This document shows positions 15,900 through 25,152 of a stretch of 63,861 nucleotides of DNA, in pieces. Both the position numbers and the translations under genes were made by a program. The notes under the pieces are model-generated. The model saw only the letters and a list, made by a program, of their open reading frames with translations. It was not told the origin of the DNA and made no database searches. Source of the stretch: Caldilineaceae bacterium (GTDB lineage: Bacteria > Chloroflexota > Anaerolineae > Caldilineales > Caldilineaceae); contig WTGY01000206.1 of assembly GCA_011523365.1 (NCBI GenBank), forward strand, positions 1-63,861. The letters run 5' to 3'. Each line of letters opens with the position of its first letter. Position 1 is the first letter of the stretch.

Positions 15900-16912
15900 T
15901 GAGATTGCTGCAATATGTGGCAAAAAGGTTGCTCCAGCTGATCCCAGTACTGCTTGGGGTTTCTGTCATAATCTTTACAATCTCTCACGTCCTTCCTGGC
16001 AACCCGGTCTATCTGTTTGTCGGCATCGACACCACGCCCGAAGAGATCGAGGCCATTACAAAGCGTCTCGGCCTGGACAAGCCCTTGCATGAGCAGTATT
16101 TCATCTGGCTGGGAAACGTGCTGCGCGGGGATCTTGGCGACTCCTGGTTCACCTCCGAATCCGTCGCCCAGGACCTGATGCGCCGCTTCCCCGCCACCTT
16201 CGAGCTGACTACCGTCGCCCTTCTGGCTGCCATCTTACTGGGCGTACCCCTCGGCGTCCTGTCAGCCGTATACAGAAACAGCTGGATCGACAACATCAGC
16301 CGCGGCGTCACGCTTCTTGGTGTGTCTGTGCCTTCCTTCTGGTTGGGGCTCCTGCTGATCTACGTACTCTTCTTCCTGCTGCGCATCTTCCCGCCGCCCA
16401 GCGGCCGCATCGGCCTGCTCATCTCGCCTCCCGATCGAATCACCGGACTCTATCTCATCGACAGTCTGCTGACAGGGAACTGGAAAGCCTTCAGTTCCAG
16501 CGCCCAGCACCTGGCCCTGCCCGTCATGACTCAGGCGCTGGTTACACTTGCGCCGATCACACGCCTCGTCCGCTCCTCCATGCTGGAAGTTCTGGGATCC
16601 GAATACATTCAGGCCGCCCGCGCCAACGGTGTGCCCGATCGCCAGATCTACTTCCGCGACGCCTTGCGCAATGCCCTCCTGGCGCCGCTGACATTCGTCG
16701 CCCTGGTCTACGGCAACCTGCTGGGAGGCAGCGTCGTCATAGAGAGGATTTTCGCCTGGCCCGGAATCGGACGTTACGCGCTTGAATCAATCGTCGTCAA
16801 GGACTATAACGCGGTCCAGGGCTTTGTCCTGCTCGCGGCCGTCCTTTACGTCCTCGTTTTCTTGGTCGTAGACGTTCTCTACTTCGTCATCGATCCCAGG
16901 ATCACTGCATGA
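15899..16912 (+). CDS. Oligopeptide-type ABC transporter permease (DppB/OppB family)
   Basis: A 337-residue integral membrane permease. The N-terminus YVAKRLLQLIPVLLGVSVI is the classical first helix of DppB-type subunits. The periplasmic loop GLDKPLHEQYFIWLGN and the EAA-type cytoplasmic loop (EYIQAARANGVPDRQIYFRDA) that contacts the ATPases are both present. About six membrane helices are expected. The start codon overlaps the stop of NicX-like paralogue C, so its translation depends on that gene. It pairs with the permease at 17005 to form the channel. Confidence 0.93.
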   Translation: MRLLQYVAKRLLQLIPVLLGVSVIIFTISHVLPGNPVYLFVGIDTTPEEIEAITKRLGLDKPLHEQYFIWLGNVLRGDLGDSWFTSESVAQDLMRRFPATFELTTVALLAAILLGVPLGVLSAVYRNSWIDNISRGVTLLGVSVPSFWLGLLLIYVLFFLLRIFPPPSGRIGLLISPPDRITGLYLIDSLLTGNWKAFSSSAQHLALPVMTQALVTLAPITRLVRSSMLEVLGSEYIQAARANGVPDRQIYFRDALRNALLAPLTFVALVYGNLLGGSVVIERIFAWPGIGRYALESIVVKDYNAVQGFVLLAAVLYVLVFLVVDVLYFVIDPRITA

Positions 16913-17004
16913 CCCTCTTTCCACCCGTTCATCTGCCGTTCCGGCAGCTCCCGGAAAGAACTCTTTTCGAGTCGTACGTAACCCTACTGAACACGGACTG
17001 AGAA

Positions 17005-17898
17005 ATGAGTGTACGCGGAACACCTCTGCAATTGGGCCTTGACACCGAACTGCCGCCAGGCCTCCAGCGCTTCCTCTACCAGCTGCGCCGCAACTGGTCG
17101 ACGATGGTTGGAATTGCAATAATTCTTTTCTTCGTCCTTATTGCTATCTTCGCGCCCGTGCTTGCAACACATGACCCGGTAGTCACCAATCTGGACGAGC
17201 AGTTCCAACCACCCAGCAGCCGGCACTTCTTCGGTACCGACGAGGTGGGCTGGGACATCTATTCCCGCGTTATCTACGCCACGCGCGTCGATTTTTTCAT
17301 CGCCATCGCCTCAGTCCTCATGGCGATTGCCATCGGTGTACCCTTAGGCGGGTTAGCCGGTTACTTTAGCGGACGATTCGACGACATCCTTATGCGTATT
17401 CTCGACGCCTTCCAGGCCTTTCCTCCTCTTATTCTGGCGATGGCTGTTGTTGCAGCCTTGGGGAGGAGCATCTGGCTCGTCATTGCCGTTATCGCCTTTA
17501 TCAACTTTCCTTCCTACTTGCGCGTCGTTCGCGCTGAAATGAAGAGCAAGAAGGAAAGCTTCTACGCCGAGGCCGCCCGTTCCGTGGGCAACCCGTCCCA
17601 CAGGCTCATATTTCGACATCTGATCCCCAACTGCCTTGACCCCGTGCTTGCCCAGGCTCCCCTCAACGCCGGCTGGGCAATTCTGGTTGCCGCCAGCCTC
17701 AGCTTCATCGGCCTCGGCGTGCCCATACCGACCCCTGAGTGGGGATCAATGATCAACGACGGGGTCGGGGGCATTGTCAGCGGCGAATGGTGGATCTCCT
17801 TCTTCCCCGGGCTCACCGCCATGCTTGCCGTCCTCGGCTTCAACCTGCTATCAGAGGGATTGAGAGACATCTTCGATCCCAAACGGATGGAAACCTGA
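17005..17898 (+). CDS. Oligopeptide-type ABC transporter permease (DppC/OppC family)
   Basis: A 297-residue second permease. The N-terminal stretch before the first helix, the helix around STMVGIAIILFFVLIAIFAP, the HFFGTDEVGWDIYSRVIYATR segment and the EAA loop KKESFYAEAARSVGNPSHRL are diagnostic of DppC-type subunits. The C-terminus LSEGLRDIFDPK is the usual ending. It follows the first permease by 92 bases and precedes the first ATPase gene by three bases, so the ATPase is probably translationally coupled. It forms the membrane channel with the 15899 product. Confidence 0.93.
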   Translation: MSVRGTPLQLGLDTELPPGLQRFLYQLRRNWSTMVGIAIILFFVLIAIFAPVLATHDPVVTNLDEQFQPPSSRHFFGTDEVGWDIYSRVIYATRVDFFIAIASVLMAIAIGVPLGGLAGYFSGRFDDILMRILDAFQAFPPLILAMAVVAALGRSIWLVIAVIAFINFPSYLRVVRAEMKSKKESFYAEAARSVGNPSHRLIFRHLIPNCLDPVLAQAPLNAGWAILVAASLSFIGLGVPIPTPEWGSMINDGVGGIVSGEWWISFFPGLTAMLAVLGFNLLSEGLRDIFDPKRMET

Positions 17899-17901
17899 CA
17901 G

Positions 17902-18930
17902 ATGCTGGAAGCTCCCAGGCCCGACACGCTCCTCGACGTCAGAGGCCTCCATACCTACTTCTATACCTATGAGGGTATCGTCAGGGCCGTCAACAGCGTC
18001 TCCTACAGGCTGAAACGCGGCGAAATCACCGGCCTGGTCGGAGAGAGCGGGTCGGGCAAATCCGTGACCGCACAGTCGATCATCCAACTCGTCAAGGCCC
18101 CCGGCAAAATCGTGAGCGGCGAGGTCTGGCTCGATGGTGAGGACCTGATGTCTCTCAGCCAGGCTGAGATGCAAGAGGTGCGCGGACGCAAAATCTCTAT
18201 GATCTTCCAGGAACCCCGCGCCGCCCTCAATCCCCTCTTTACCGTCGGCGACCAGATCAGCCGTGTGATCCAGCTGCGTGAGAACTGCTCGCGCAGCGTC
18301 GCCGAAAACCACGCCATCGAAATGATGCGCGCCGTAGAAATCGCCGACCCCGAACGCCGCGCCGCCGCCTATCCCCATGAACTCTCCGGCGGCATGTGCC
18401 AGCGCGTCATGGTCGCCATGGCGTTGAGCGCCAATCCACTGCTCCTGATCGCCGATGAACCGACTACAGGCCTCGATGTTACCGTGCAGGCGCAAGTGCT
18501 GGACCTGATTCGCACTCGCGTCAGATCGGCCGGCTCCGCCTGCCTTTTCATCACGCACGACCTGGGCGTCGTCGCCGAACTGTGCGAACGCGTAATCGTC
18601 ATGTACGCCGGCCGCGTCGTCGAACAGGGTCCCGTGGCGGAAATTTTCACCAATCCACGCCACCCCTACACACAGGGGCTTATCGCTTCCACCTTGCGCG
18701 TAGACATTGACAAACCGATCTCCACCATTCCCGGCACGGTACCCGATGCCGTACATCTGCCCAGCGGCTGCACCTTCCATCCCAGATGTCCCTTCGCCGA
18801 GGAGCTCTGTCGGAATGAAGAACCCCCGATGGTCGAAGCAGGGCATGACCATTCAACACGCTGCCATATCGTTTCCGGTCGGATAGAAAAGGAAATGCTG
18901 GAAGAAGCCTGGGAACTGGAGGCGGCCTGA
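17902..18930 (+). CDS. Oligopeptide-type ABC transporter ATPase (DppD/OppD family)
   Basis: A 342-residue cytoplasmic ATPase. Walker A is GESGSGKS (about residues 48-55), the Q-loop IFQEPRAALNP, the ABC signature LSGGMCQRV, Walker B LLIADEPTTGLD and the switch His in FITHDLGV. The C-terminus holds the cysteine-bearing CTFHPRCPFAEELC segment typical of the oligopeptide subfamily, where some members bind an Fe-S cluster. The signature has Cys where Arg is usual (SGGMRQRV). It is one of only two peptide-type ATPase genes in the window, although three peptide-type permease pairs are present. Confidence 0.94.
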   Translation: MLEAPRPDTLLDVRGLHTYFYTYEGIVRAVNSVSYRLKRGEITGLVGESGSGKSVTAQSIIQLVKAPGKIVSGEVWLDGEDLMSLSQAEMQEVRGRKISMIFQEPRAALNPLFTVGDQISRVIQLRENCSRSVAENHAIEMMRAVEIADPERRAAAYPHELSGGMCQRVMVAMALSANPLLLIADEPTTGLDVTVQAQVLDLIRTRVRSAGSACLFITHDLGVVAELCERVIVMYAGRVVEQGPVAEIFTNPRHPYTQGLIASTLRVDIDKPISTIPGTVPDAVHLPSGCTFHPRCPFAEELCRNEEPPMVEAGHDHSTRCHIVSGRIEKEMLEEAWELEAA

Positions 18931-18994
18931 CCGGGCCCTGTCAAACTCTCACTGAATCGGGTCCATCGCCCCCTTACGGACCCGGAGAACGGAT

Positions 18995-20026
18995 ATGTCA
19001 CTCGCCAACAACGATTCATTCATTCGAATCCGCAACCTGCGCAAAGATTTCCCGATTCGGGTCAGCATGTTCTCCCGTGTCCGGCTGCGCGCTGTTGACG
19101 ACATATCATTCGATATCCCCAGAGGCTCTACAATGGGCCTGGTCGGCGAGAGTGGTTGCGGCAAGACCACCGCCGGCCGCTGTCTTTTGCGGCTGATCGA
19201 ACCCACTTCCGGCGAAGTCTGGATGGGCGAGCAGAACCTGACCGACCTGAAAAGCGAGCAAGTCGCAAAAATGCGCGGCCGCATGCAAATGGTCTTCCAG
19301 GACCCCGGTGGCTCGCTCACCCCGCGCATGACGGTCGGCGCCATCCTCCGGGAACCACTGGACTTGCACACCAACCTGAACGCACACGAAAAAGACCAGC
19401 GCGTCCGCGAACTGCTGTCCCAGGTTGGGCTTCAGCCCGATCATCTCTCTCGCTACCCGCATCAGTTCAGTGGCGGCCAGCAGCAGCGTATCGGCGTTGC
19501 CCGCGCCATTGCTACCCACCCCGACTTCATCGTGCTCGACGAACCAACTTCTGCTCTCGATGTTTCTGTCCGCGGCCAGATCCTGCGCCTGCTCACCAAG
19601 CTTCAGGAGGAGCTGGGTCTCACCTACCTGTTCATTTCCCACGACCTGAGCGTCATCAAGCATACCTGCACTCAGGTAGCAGTGATGTACCTGGGCCGCA
19701 TCGTGGAAACTGGCAGCACCGATGAGATCTTCGACTCACCAGCACATCCCTACACCCAGGCCCTGCTCTCCGCGGTCCCGATTCCAGACCCTGCACAACG
19801 CGGCAAGGAGCGCCTGAAACTGCCCGGCGAAGTACCGAGCCCCATCGACCTGCCGCCCGGGTGCCGCCTGTACTCTCGCTGCCCATACCGACGCGACGCC
19901 TGCTTGCAGCCTGGTCCGCCGCTCTTCCACATTGCCAATACCCACAGCGCTGCCTGTATCCTGGTCGAGAACAGTGATCTCAATCGTGACAGGAATGCCC
20001 TTTCCGCCTACTCGCAACCTGCCTAG
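18995..20026 (+). CDS. Oligopeptide-type ABC transporter ATPase (DppF/OppF family)
   Basis: A 343-residue partner ATPase. Walker A GESGCGKTT, Q-loop VFQDPGGSLTPRM, signature FSGGQQQRIGVARAIA, Walker B FIVLDEPTSALD and the H-loop FISHDLSV are all intact. The C-terminal LPPGCRLYSRCPYRRDAC segment matches the family. It starts at an ATG following GGAG, 64 bases after the DppD-type gene. That gap holds a small stem, GGGTCC with GGACCC. With the DppD-type subunit it powers the transporter of this operon and possibly the two ATPase-less systems further on. Confidence 0.94.
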   Translation: MSLANNDSFIRIRNLRKDFPIRVSMFSRVRLRAVDDISFDIPRGSTMGLVGESGCGKTTAGRCLLRLIEPTSGEVWMGEQNLTDLKSEQVAKMRGRMQMVFQDPGGSLTPRMTVGAILREPLDLHTNLNAHEKDQRVRELLSQVGLQPDHLSRYPHQFSGGQQQRIGVARAIATHPDFIVLDEPTSALDVSVRGQILRLLTKLQEELGLTYLFISHDLSVIKHTCTQVAVMYLGRIVETGSTDEIFDSPAHPYTQALLSAVPIPDPAQRGKERLKLPGEVPSPIDLPPGCRLYSRCPYRRDACLQPGPPLFHIANTHSAACILVENSDLNRDRNALSAYSQPA

Positions 20027-20213
20027 ACGCCCAGGCGCAACGCAGCGTCCCGCGTTCCTTTACCTGAGTTTCCGCAGAGGCCTTCGGCATCATAGAGCCG
20101 CCCAACCGCACCTTCCTGAGCCAGCTATCAGGAATTGAACCTGGAACCGACTGTCACTGTGGACCGCGAGCTGGCGCCTCCCACAGCCTTCCTGCCAAAA
20201 GGAGTTTGCAGAC

Positions 20214-21947
20214 ATGCAAAGCAAAAAGATGTCGCACCGATTCACGATCGTGACCGTTGTCAGCCTTCTCTGTCTGGCCCTGTTGGCTGCCTGTGCCCCC
20301 GCGGCGACCCCCGCTGACAGCGGCCAACCGGCCGACACCGCCGCCGCCGACACGTCCGACCTGACAGGCCGCGAATTGGCCTTGGCAACAGCCTCCGAAG
20401 AAGATCGAACGCTCATCGTCGCCGTCAGCCAGGATCTCTCTACGCTCGACTGGGACGCATCTGGCGCCTTCCCGCGTATGACCGAAACCCAGGTGAACGT
20501 CCTGGGCAGCTGGGCGCAGCCGGCAATCATCGAGCTGGAGGACGGCAGCATGGTCGGCGATGCGCTCAACTTCGAGCCTATGCTGGCCGATACTATGGTG
20601 ATTTCCATGGATGGAACGCAATGGACCTTCCAGTTGCCTGAGGGCATGAAACACTATCCCTCCGGCAACGAGATAACCGCGAACGACTACCTCTACTATA
20701 AGGACCGCCGCGGCAACATGCGCGTCCCGCCCTCACTCGACCGGCTGGTCCGTTTGGCCACCGAGGAAGAGCCGCTCAAGGGTTTCGAGGTGCTCGATGA
20801 CTACACCTTCCGCTTTAACGCTTCCGACTGGACGCCAATTCTGCGGCCCTTCATGAGTTGCTGCCAGTTTGGCTACCTGATCGATAGCCAGGCATACATG
20901 GACGCCGGTGAAGCCGAAGGCGACAAGTGGGGCCAGGAGTACGCCAAGACCAACATGCCCAGTAGCGGCCCTTACTATATCCATGACCGCATCCCGAACG
21001 AGTTGATGGAGTTTCGTACCAACCCGAACTGGCAGGGCAAAGAACCGTTCTTCAACCGCATCCTCTTTACGGTCGTTCCCGAGTCTGCCGACCGCGTCCT
21101 TCTCCTCAAAGCCGGCGAAGTAGACATGGCCCAGGACCTGTCGGCTAAAGAGATCAACGATCTTCGCGACGATGCCAGCGTCAGCATTAAGCAGGTGCGA
21201 ATCGGCGACATGATCGTGATGCCGATCAATCACAATACCGAACCGTTCAACGACAAGCGTGTGCGCCAGGCTGTCTCATACCTGATGCCCTATGACGACA
21301 TCATCAATAACGTATGGTTTGGCAGCGCCGAACGAAGCTTCGGTCCGGTACCCGCTATGGTACACGGTTATGACCACAGCTACTGGCCGTACGATCTGCC
21401 CCAGGAAGAGGCCCTCGCCAAAGCTAAGGAGCTACTGGCTGAGGCAGGCTATGCTGATGGCCTGGAGTTCGATCTGAATATCGATCTGGGCACGCCCGAA
21501 CAGGCCAGCATGGCCAAGATCATTCAGAGTGCTCTCGCGGCAGCTGACATTACCGTCAACATCAATCCGATGCCGCGTGCAGCCTATCAGGAAGGCAAAA
21601 ACCAGGGCACGCACACTTCAGCGCTCGATACACTCTTCCCCTGGACGGCCGAACCCGGCTACTTCATGGATATCCTGCTGGGTTGCGCCTCATACGGCAA
21701 CCGCTACAGCGGCGTCTGCCTCGAAGAAGCTGACGCGGTGATCCGGGAAGCCGGCACGACCGTAGATGAAGATGCGCGTTTCGCACTCTACAGCGAAGCA
21801 CAACGCCTCCACATCGATAACGCCTCCTGGATCTGGCTCGGCGCCCGTTACTTCAATCTGGCCATCGGTTCCGATATCGCCGGCTATGTCGCCTTCCCGG
21901 ACACGCGCACGCGATACTGGCACCTCTATCGTGACGATTCCAAGTAG
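20214..21947 (+). CDS. Oligopeptide-type ABC transporter substrate-binding lipoprotein
   Basis: A 577-residue extracytoplasmic solute-binding protein of family 5. The signal peptide ends at the lipobox LLAAC (Cys about residue 24), followed by an Ala/Pro/Thr/Asp linker. The mature domain shows family hallmarks such as TQWTFQLPEGMKHYPSGNEI and RVRQAVSYLMPYDDII. AAAGGAG lies ten bases before the ATG. It ends the transporter operon that starts with the NicX-like genes and would deliver the substrate to the permease pair at 15899-17898. The ligand could be a peptide, but family 5 proteins also bind many other molecules. Confidence 0.92.
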   Translation: MQSKKMSHRFTIVTVVSLLCLALLAACAPAATPADSGQPADTAAADTSDLTGRELALATASEEDRTLIVAVSQDLSTLDWDASGAFPRMTETQVNVLGSWAQPAIIELEDGSMVGDALNFEPMLADTMVISMDGTQWTFQLPEGMKHYPSGNEITANDYLYYKDRRGNMRVPPSLDRLVRLATEEEPLKGFEVLDDYTFRFNASDWTPILRPFMSCCQFGYLIDSQAYMDAGEAEGDKWGQEYAKTNMPSSGPYYIHDRIPNELMEFRTNPNWQGKEPFFNRILFTVVPESADRVLLLKAGEVDMAQDLSAKEINDLRDDASVSIKQVRIGDMIVMPINHNTEPFNDKRVRQAVSYLMPYDDIINNVWFGSAERSFGPVPAMVHGYDHSYWPYDLPQEEALAKAKELLAEAGYADGLEFDLNIDLGTPEQASMAKIIQSALAAADITVNINPMPRAAYQEGKNQGTHTSALDTLFPWTAEPGYFMDILLGCASYGNRYSGVCLEEADAVIREAGTTVDEDARFALYSEAQRLHIDNASWIWLGARYFNLAIGSDIAGYVAFPDTRTRYWHLYRDDSK

Positions 21948-22220
21948 CTTTCGGGCCAGGTAGCAGTCCTGCTCCGCCGTCCCGTTCTCTAGGCAAACGC
22001 GCCGGGCATGACTGCCTCCTGAATAGATCTGCATCCTGTCGAAGCCGCGGATTTGGCGTAATCCCAACCTTTTCTTCAGCTCCGGGGATGCAGTACCAGA
22101 CCTACATATCGACAGTGCCGGGGACCTCATGTAAAAGACTCGCAGTCACGCGACGAAATTGCTGGCGTCTCCGGCACCGTCCTGCTCACTGTTCAGCTCG
22201 AGAAACTTCACAAGGCTGCC

Positions 22221-23564
22221 GTGCCCGTGGTTCCCGAAAAACTGAGCCAGCGCTATATCTTCGACTTCTGGTACCCGCTGGCGCTCAGTTGGCTGATGAT
22301 GAGCATCGCCGACCCAGTTGTAAGTGCCGGAATCACCCGCCTTCCCCAGCCGGAACTGGAGTTGGCCGCCTTTGGAGTGGCGCAACCGATCGCTATCCTC
22401 ATGGAAAGCCCCATCATCTACATGTTGGGCACCGGGGTAGCCCTTGTCCGTAACCGCGCCATGTACCAGCTCGTCTGGCGATTCATGCTCCACCTGTCAA
22501 TCCTGATGACCGTAGCCAGCGCTCTGCTCTTTTTTACACCGGCCTACCACTTCATGACCCGCACCCTGCTCGGCCTTACAGAAGATGTAGCGGCTGCCGC
22601 CCGTCCCGCCATGCAGCTTCTTCTGCTCTGGCCTGCCGCCATCGGACTGCGCCGCTTCCTTCAGGGCGTCCTCATCCGACATGGCTACACGCGCCATATC
22701 ACCTGGGGAACGATGTTCCGGCTTGCCACGCTAACCATCACCATGGCCGTCGGCGCCTGGTATGGTGGCCTGCCCGGCGCCGCGCTCGGAGGTCTGGCAA
22801 TGGTCTTGAGTGTTATCGTTGAGGCGGTAGTGATCGCATGGTGGGCCCGGCCAATCGTGCGCACCCACATCTTTGGCAAAAAGGAAACGCCAGATCAAAG
22901 TCAGCCCGACATGACTTATGCCGGAATGTGGCGCTTCTACCTCCCGCTCGCCGCAACCGACGTCATGCGCGTCATCTCTCGCCCTCTTGTCGTCGCCGGC
23001 ATTGCCCGCTCTGCCATGCCGGCCGCATCTCTGGCCGCCTTTCCCGTCGCCTTTGGCCTGGGAATGTTCTTCTCCAGCCCTATGCGCGCCTCCCATGAGG
23101 TGGTCATCGCCCTCCTCAAGGACGAACGGACTTACAAAGCCCTGCGGCGCTTCATTGTAATTTCCGGCGCGCTGCTTAGCCTCGCCATGGCCGTGCTCGT
23201 ATTCACCCCTTTGGACCATTTCTACTTCACCGTCCTCTTGGGTGTTCCTGGGGAAATCAAGCCGCTGGCGGCTCTCGGCGCCCAGTTCATGGTGCCGATC
23301 ACCTTCCTGATGGCCTGGCAGAACCTGTACCGCGGCCGCCTCATGAAGCGCCATGATACCCGCTTCATTCAACTTGGCATGGCACTCAACATGGTCAGCA
23401 TGTTACTGGCGCTGACAATCGGCGTCTCCGTCGGGCTGGCTTCCGGCGTCGTTGTCGGCGCCGCGTCAGTCATCCTCGCCCATGCTGTGGAAGTCGCAAT
23501 TCTGAACGCAGCCAGCCGGCCGCCCGACACCCTGTCGGACCTGCAGCCGACTAGCGCCCTCTAG
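22221..23564 (+). CDS. Polytopic membrane protein of the MATE/MOP superfamily, ANKH-like
   Basis: A 447-residue very hydrophobic protein with roughly 10-12 predicted helices. Two halves have the same layout (FWYPLALSWLMMSIADP in the first, RFYLPLAATDVMRVISRP in the second), the inverted two-bundle pattern of MATE/MOP flippases and exporters. The segment with ISRPLV and the arrangement of the second half recall the ANKH (progressive ankylosis) family more than NorM-type drug exporters; this is a reading by eye. The start is a GTG at 22221 with no good ribosome-binding site, so the N-terminus is uncertain. Placed after the transporter operon, it could export a product of the pathway. Confidence 0.65.
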   Translation: MPVVPEKLSQRYIFDFWYPLALSWLMMSIADPVVSAGITRLPQPELELAAFGVAQPIAILMESPIIYMLGTGVALVRNRAMYQLVWRFMLHLSILMTVASALLFFTPAYHFMTRTLLGLTEDVAAAARPAMQLLLLWPAAIGLRRFLQGVLIRHGYTRHITWGTMFRLATLTITMAVGAWYGGLPGAALGGLAMVLSVIVEAVVIAWWARPIVRTHIFGKKETPDQSQPDMTYAGMWRFYLPLAATDVMRVISRPLVVAGIARSAMPAASLAAFPVAFGLGMFFSSPMRASHEVVIALLKDERTYKALRRFIVISGALLSLAMAVLVFTPLDHFYFTVLLGVPGEIKPLAALGAQFMVPITFLMAWQNLYRGRLMKRHDTRFIQLGMALNMVSMLLALTIGVSVGLASGVVVGAASVILAHAVEVAILNAASRPPDTLSDLQPTSAL

Positions 23565-23687
23565 CGACCCGAGTCGGAACGGCTCGAGCCGTCGCACGCA
23601 CGCCTTCCCGGAGTTTCTGGCCACTCGGCCCATCCGGTTGCTCTTGACGCTTCTTCACGCGACACTGAACACAAAGGAGTAAACAGT

Positions 23688-24689
23688 ATGGCAAACTTCG
23701 AACTAGCAGGCCTGAGCGCCGCCCCAGGTGAAGTCGTAAAGGGCCATCTCGGCCACGTCACCCTGGCCGACGGCAACAAAGTTGGCGTCCCCGTGGTCAT
23801 CGTTAATGGCGTCGAAGATGGCCCCACTTTGGTGGTCACAGCCTCCATCCATGGCACCGAAATCAACGGCACCGGCGCTCTCCTCAAAACCGTGCGCGCC
23901 ACCGATCCTCAGCAGCTGAAGGGTCGTCTCGTTGCCATAACCGTCGGCAACCCCTTCGCCTTCCAGGTCGGCTCCTATTTCTCTCCCGTCATCGCCCCTA
24001 CCGGCGACGGTATCAACATGTCTTCCGCTCCCATGTGGCCGGCCGATTCAGGCGGCACCGTTACCCTCCGCTTGGCCGGCGTCATCGGCGAAGCGCTCAA
24101 AGTGGCCACCCACTCCATCGACGTCCACTCCAATCCGCCCGATGCCATCCCCTTCACCCTGATTCGCCGCGACGCCTGCCATGACGAAAACGTACTCAAC
24201 GAGATGGAAAAGATGGCCGAAGCATGGGGTTTCACAGTCATCGATTCCCCCGGCCGCTCCGCCACCGGCGTCGTCGGCAGCTCTCTGGCCCACGGCATCC
24301 CCTCCATGACGCCCGAGTTAATCGCCGATTTCTTCCTCTGGGAGGACAACACAAACTCCGGCCAGATCGGGATCACCAACACCATGAAGGCCATCGGCAT
24401 GCTTGAAGGTGACATCGTTCCCCAGGCAACACCGCCAATGAAAGGCGACTTCTACATGGCCGACCGCCTCACTTCCCACAAGGGCGGCCTCATGTGGATT
24501 AAACACCCCCCAGGCACCTTCCTGCGCGAGGGCGACACAGCCGTAGACATGATGGACGTCTGGGGCGACCTCATCGAGGAAGTCAAAATGCCCTACGACG
24601 GCTACTGCTGGTCCTTCACCGGCGGCGTCGGATACACGCAGGTCGTGCCCGAAGGCACCCAGATCGCCTTCACCTTCCGCGAACGCTGA
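23688..24689 (+). CDS. Succinylglutamate desuccinylase/aspartoacylase family metallohydrolase
   Basis: A 333-residue zinc enzyme of the AstE/AspA (M14-like) family, which hydrolyses N-acyl amino acids or related amides. The zinc-binding HGTE is in ASIHGTEINGTG (about residues 50-61) and the third ligand His is in HSIDVHSNPPD. AAAGGAG lies nine bases before the ATG. Members of this family often stand next to peptide-type transporters. Here it could deacylate an amide product formed by the NicX-like enzymes or a peptide-like import. The exact amide is unknown. Confidence 0.87.
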   Translation: MANFELAGLSAAPGEVVKGHLGHVTLADGNKVGVPVVIVNGVEDGPTLVVTASIHGTEINGTGALLKTVRATDPQQLKGRLVAITVGNPFAFQVGSYFSPVIAPTGDGINMSSAPMWPADSGGTVTLRLAGVIGEALKVATHSIDVHSNPPDAIPFTLIRRDACHDENVLNEMEKMAEAWGFTVIDSPGRSATGVVGSSLAHGIPSMTPELIADFFLWEDNTNSGQIGITNTMKAIGMLEGDIVPQATPPMKGDFYMADRLTSHKGGLMWIKHPPGTFLREGDTAVDMMDVWGDLIEEVKMPYDGYCWSFTGGVGYTQVVPEGTQIAFTFRER

Positions 24690-25152
24690 CGACATGGACC
24701 ATTATTCAGGGTTTGGTATCCACGACTCCTTAGTCAGTTTGCCATTCAAAGTGAGGTGCGAGGCTGATTGCTCTCTCCCCTTTTCTCTTTACCTTTCCAT
24801 TGGGCGGTCGGCCGCAAGCGGCCTCCCTTGTGCGGGGGCTCCGCCCCCGCAACGCCCCCCCCCCAACAACATGCCTGACCGACCGAGTGCCGCCCAGCCA
24901 GCGGGTGCCAATGCCACCGCATGCGAACTGCCAGATCCCAATTCCTGGCTGGTACCAGGCATGAGCACGGCAGACACGCAACGGGCCTTGCAGGTGTTGA
25001 CGAGTCAAAACACCCATTACAGGAATCCTGACAATCCATACATCCTGTATCATGCAGACCGCACACAGTTCAAAGCGTAGCAATTGCTTGATTAGGTAGT
25101 AAGCTCTGTTCATACCGCTTTTCATGACCTGCTCGGGAACGGATAGCGAAAA
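24690..25152. other. Intergenic region with family B repeat
   Basis: It contains family B copy 1 (24800-24890), preceded by a pyrimidine-rich tract (CTCTCTCCCC...), then about 260 bases with no recognised gene. A 128-codon open frame from 24694 runs through the repeat and has no family resemblance, so it was not called. Confidence 0.6.
24800..24890. repeat. Family B repeat, copy 1 (short form)
   Basis: TTGGGCGGTCG followed by two hairpins. The first is GGCCGC-AA-GCGGCC (24810-24823). The second is the near-perfect GC palindrome at 24832-24850 (GCGGGGGCTCCGCCCCCGC). Then come AACGCCCCCC and CAACAACATGCCTGACCGACCG. It matches copies 2-4 in order and spacing. Confidence 0.8.

Noticed and set aside
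24832..24850. Rho-independent terminator after the AstE-like gene
   Set aside because: The GC palindrome recurs as part of a dispersed repeat in unrelated contexts and lacks a T-run, so it is better read as part of family B.
24694..25080. Possible 128-codon gene after the AstE-like hydrolase
   Set aside because: More than a third of it is family B repeat translated, including poly-Pro from the C tract; no start signal.
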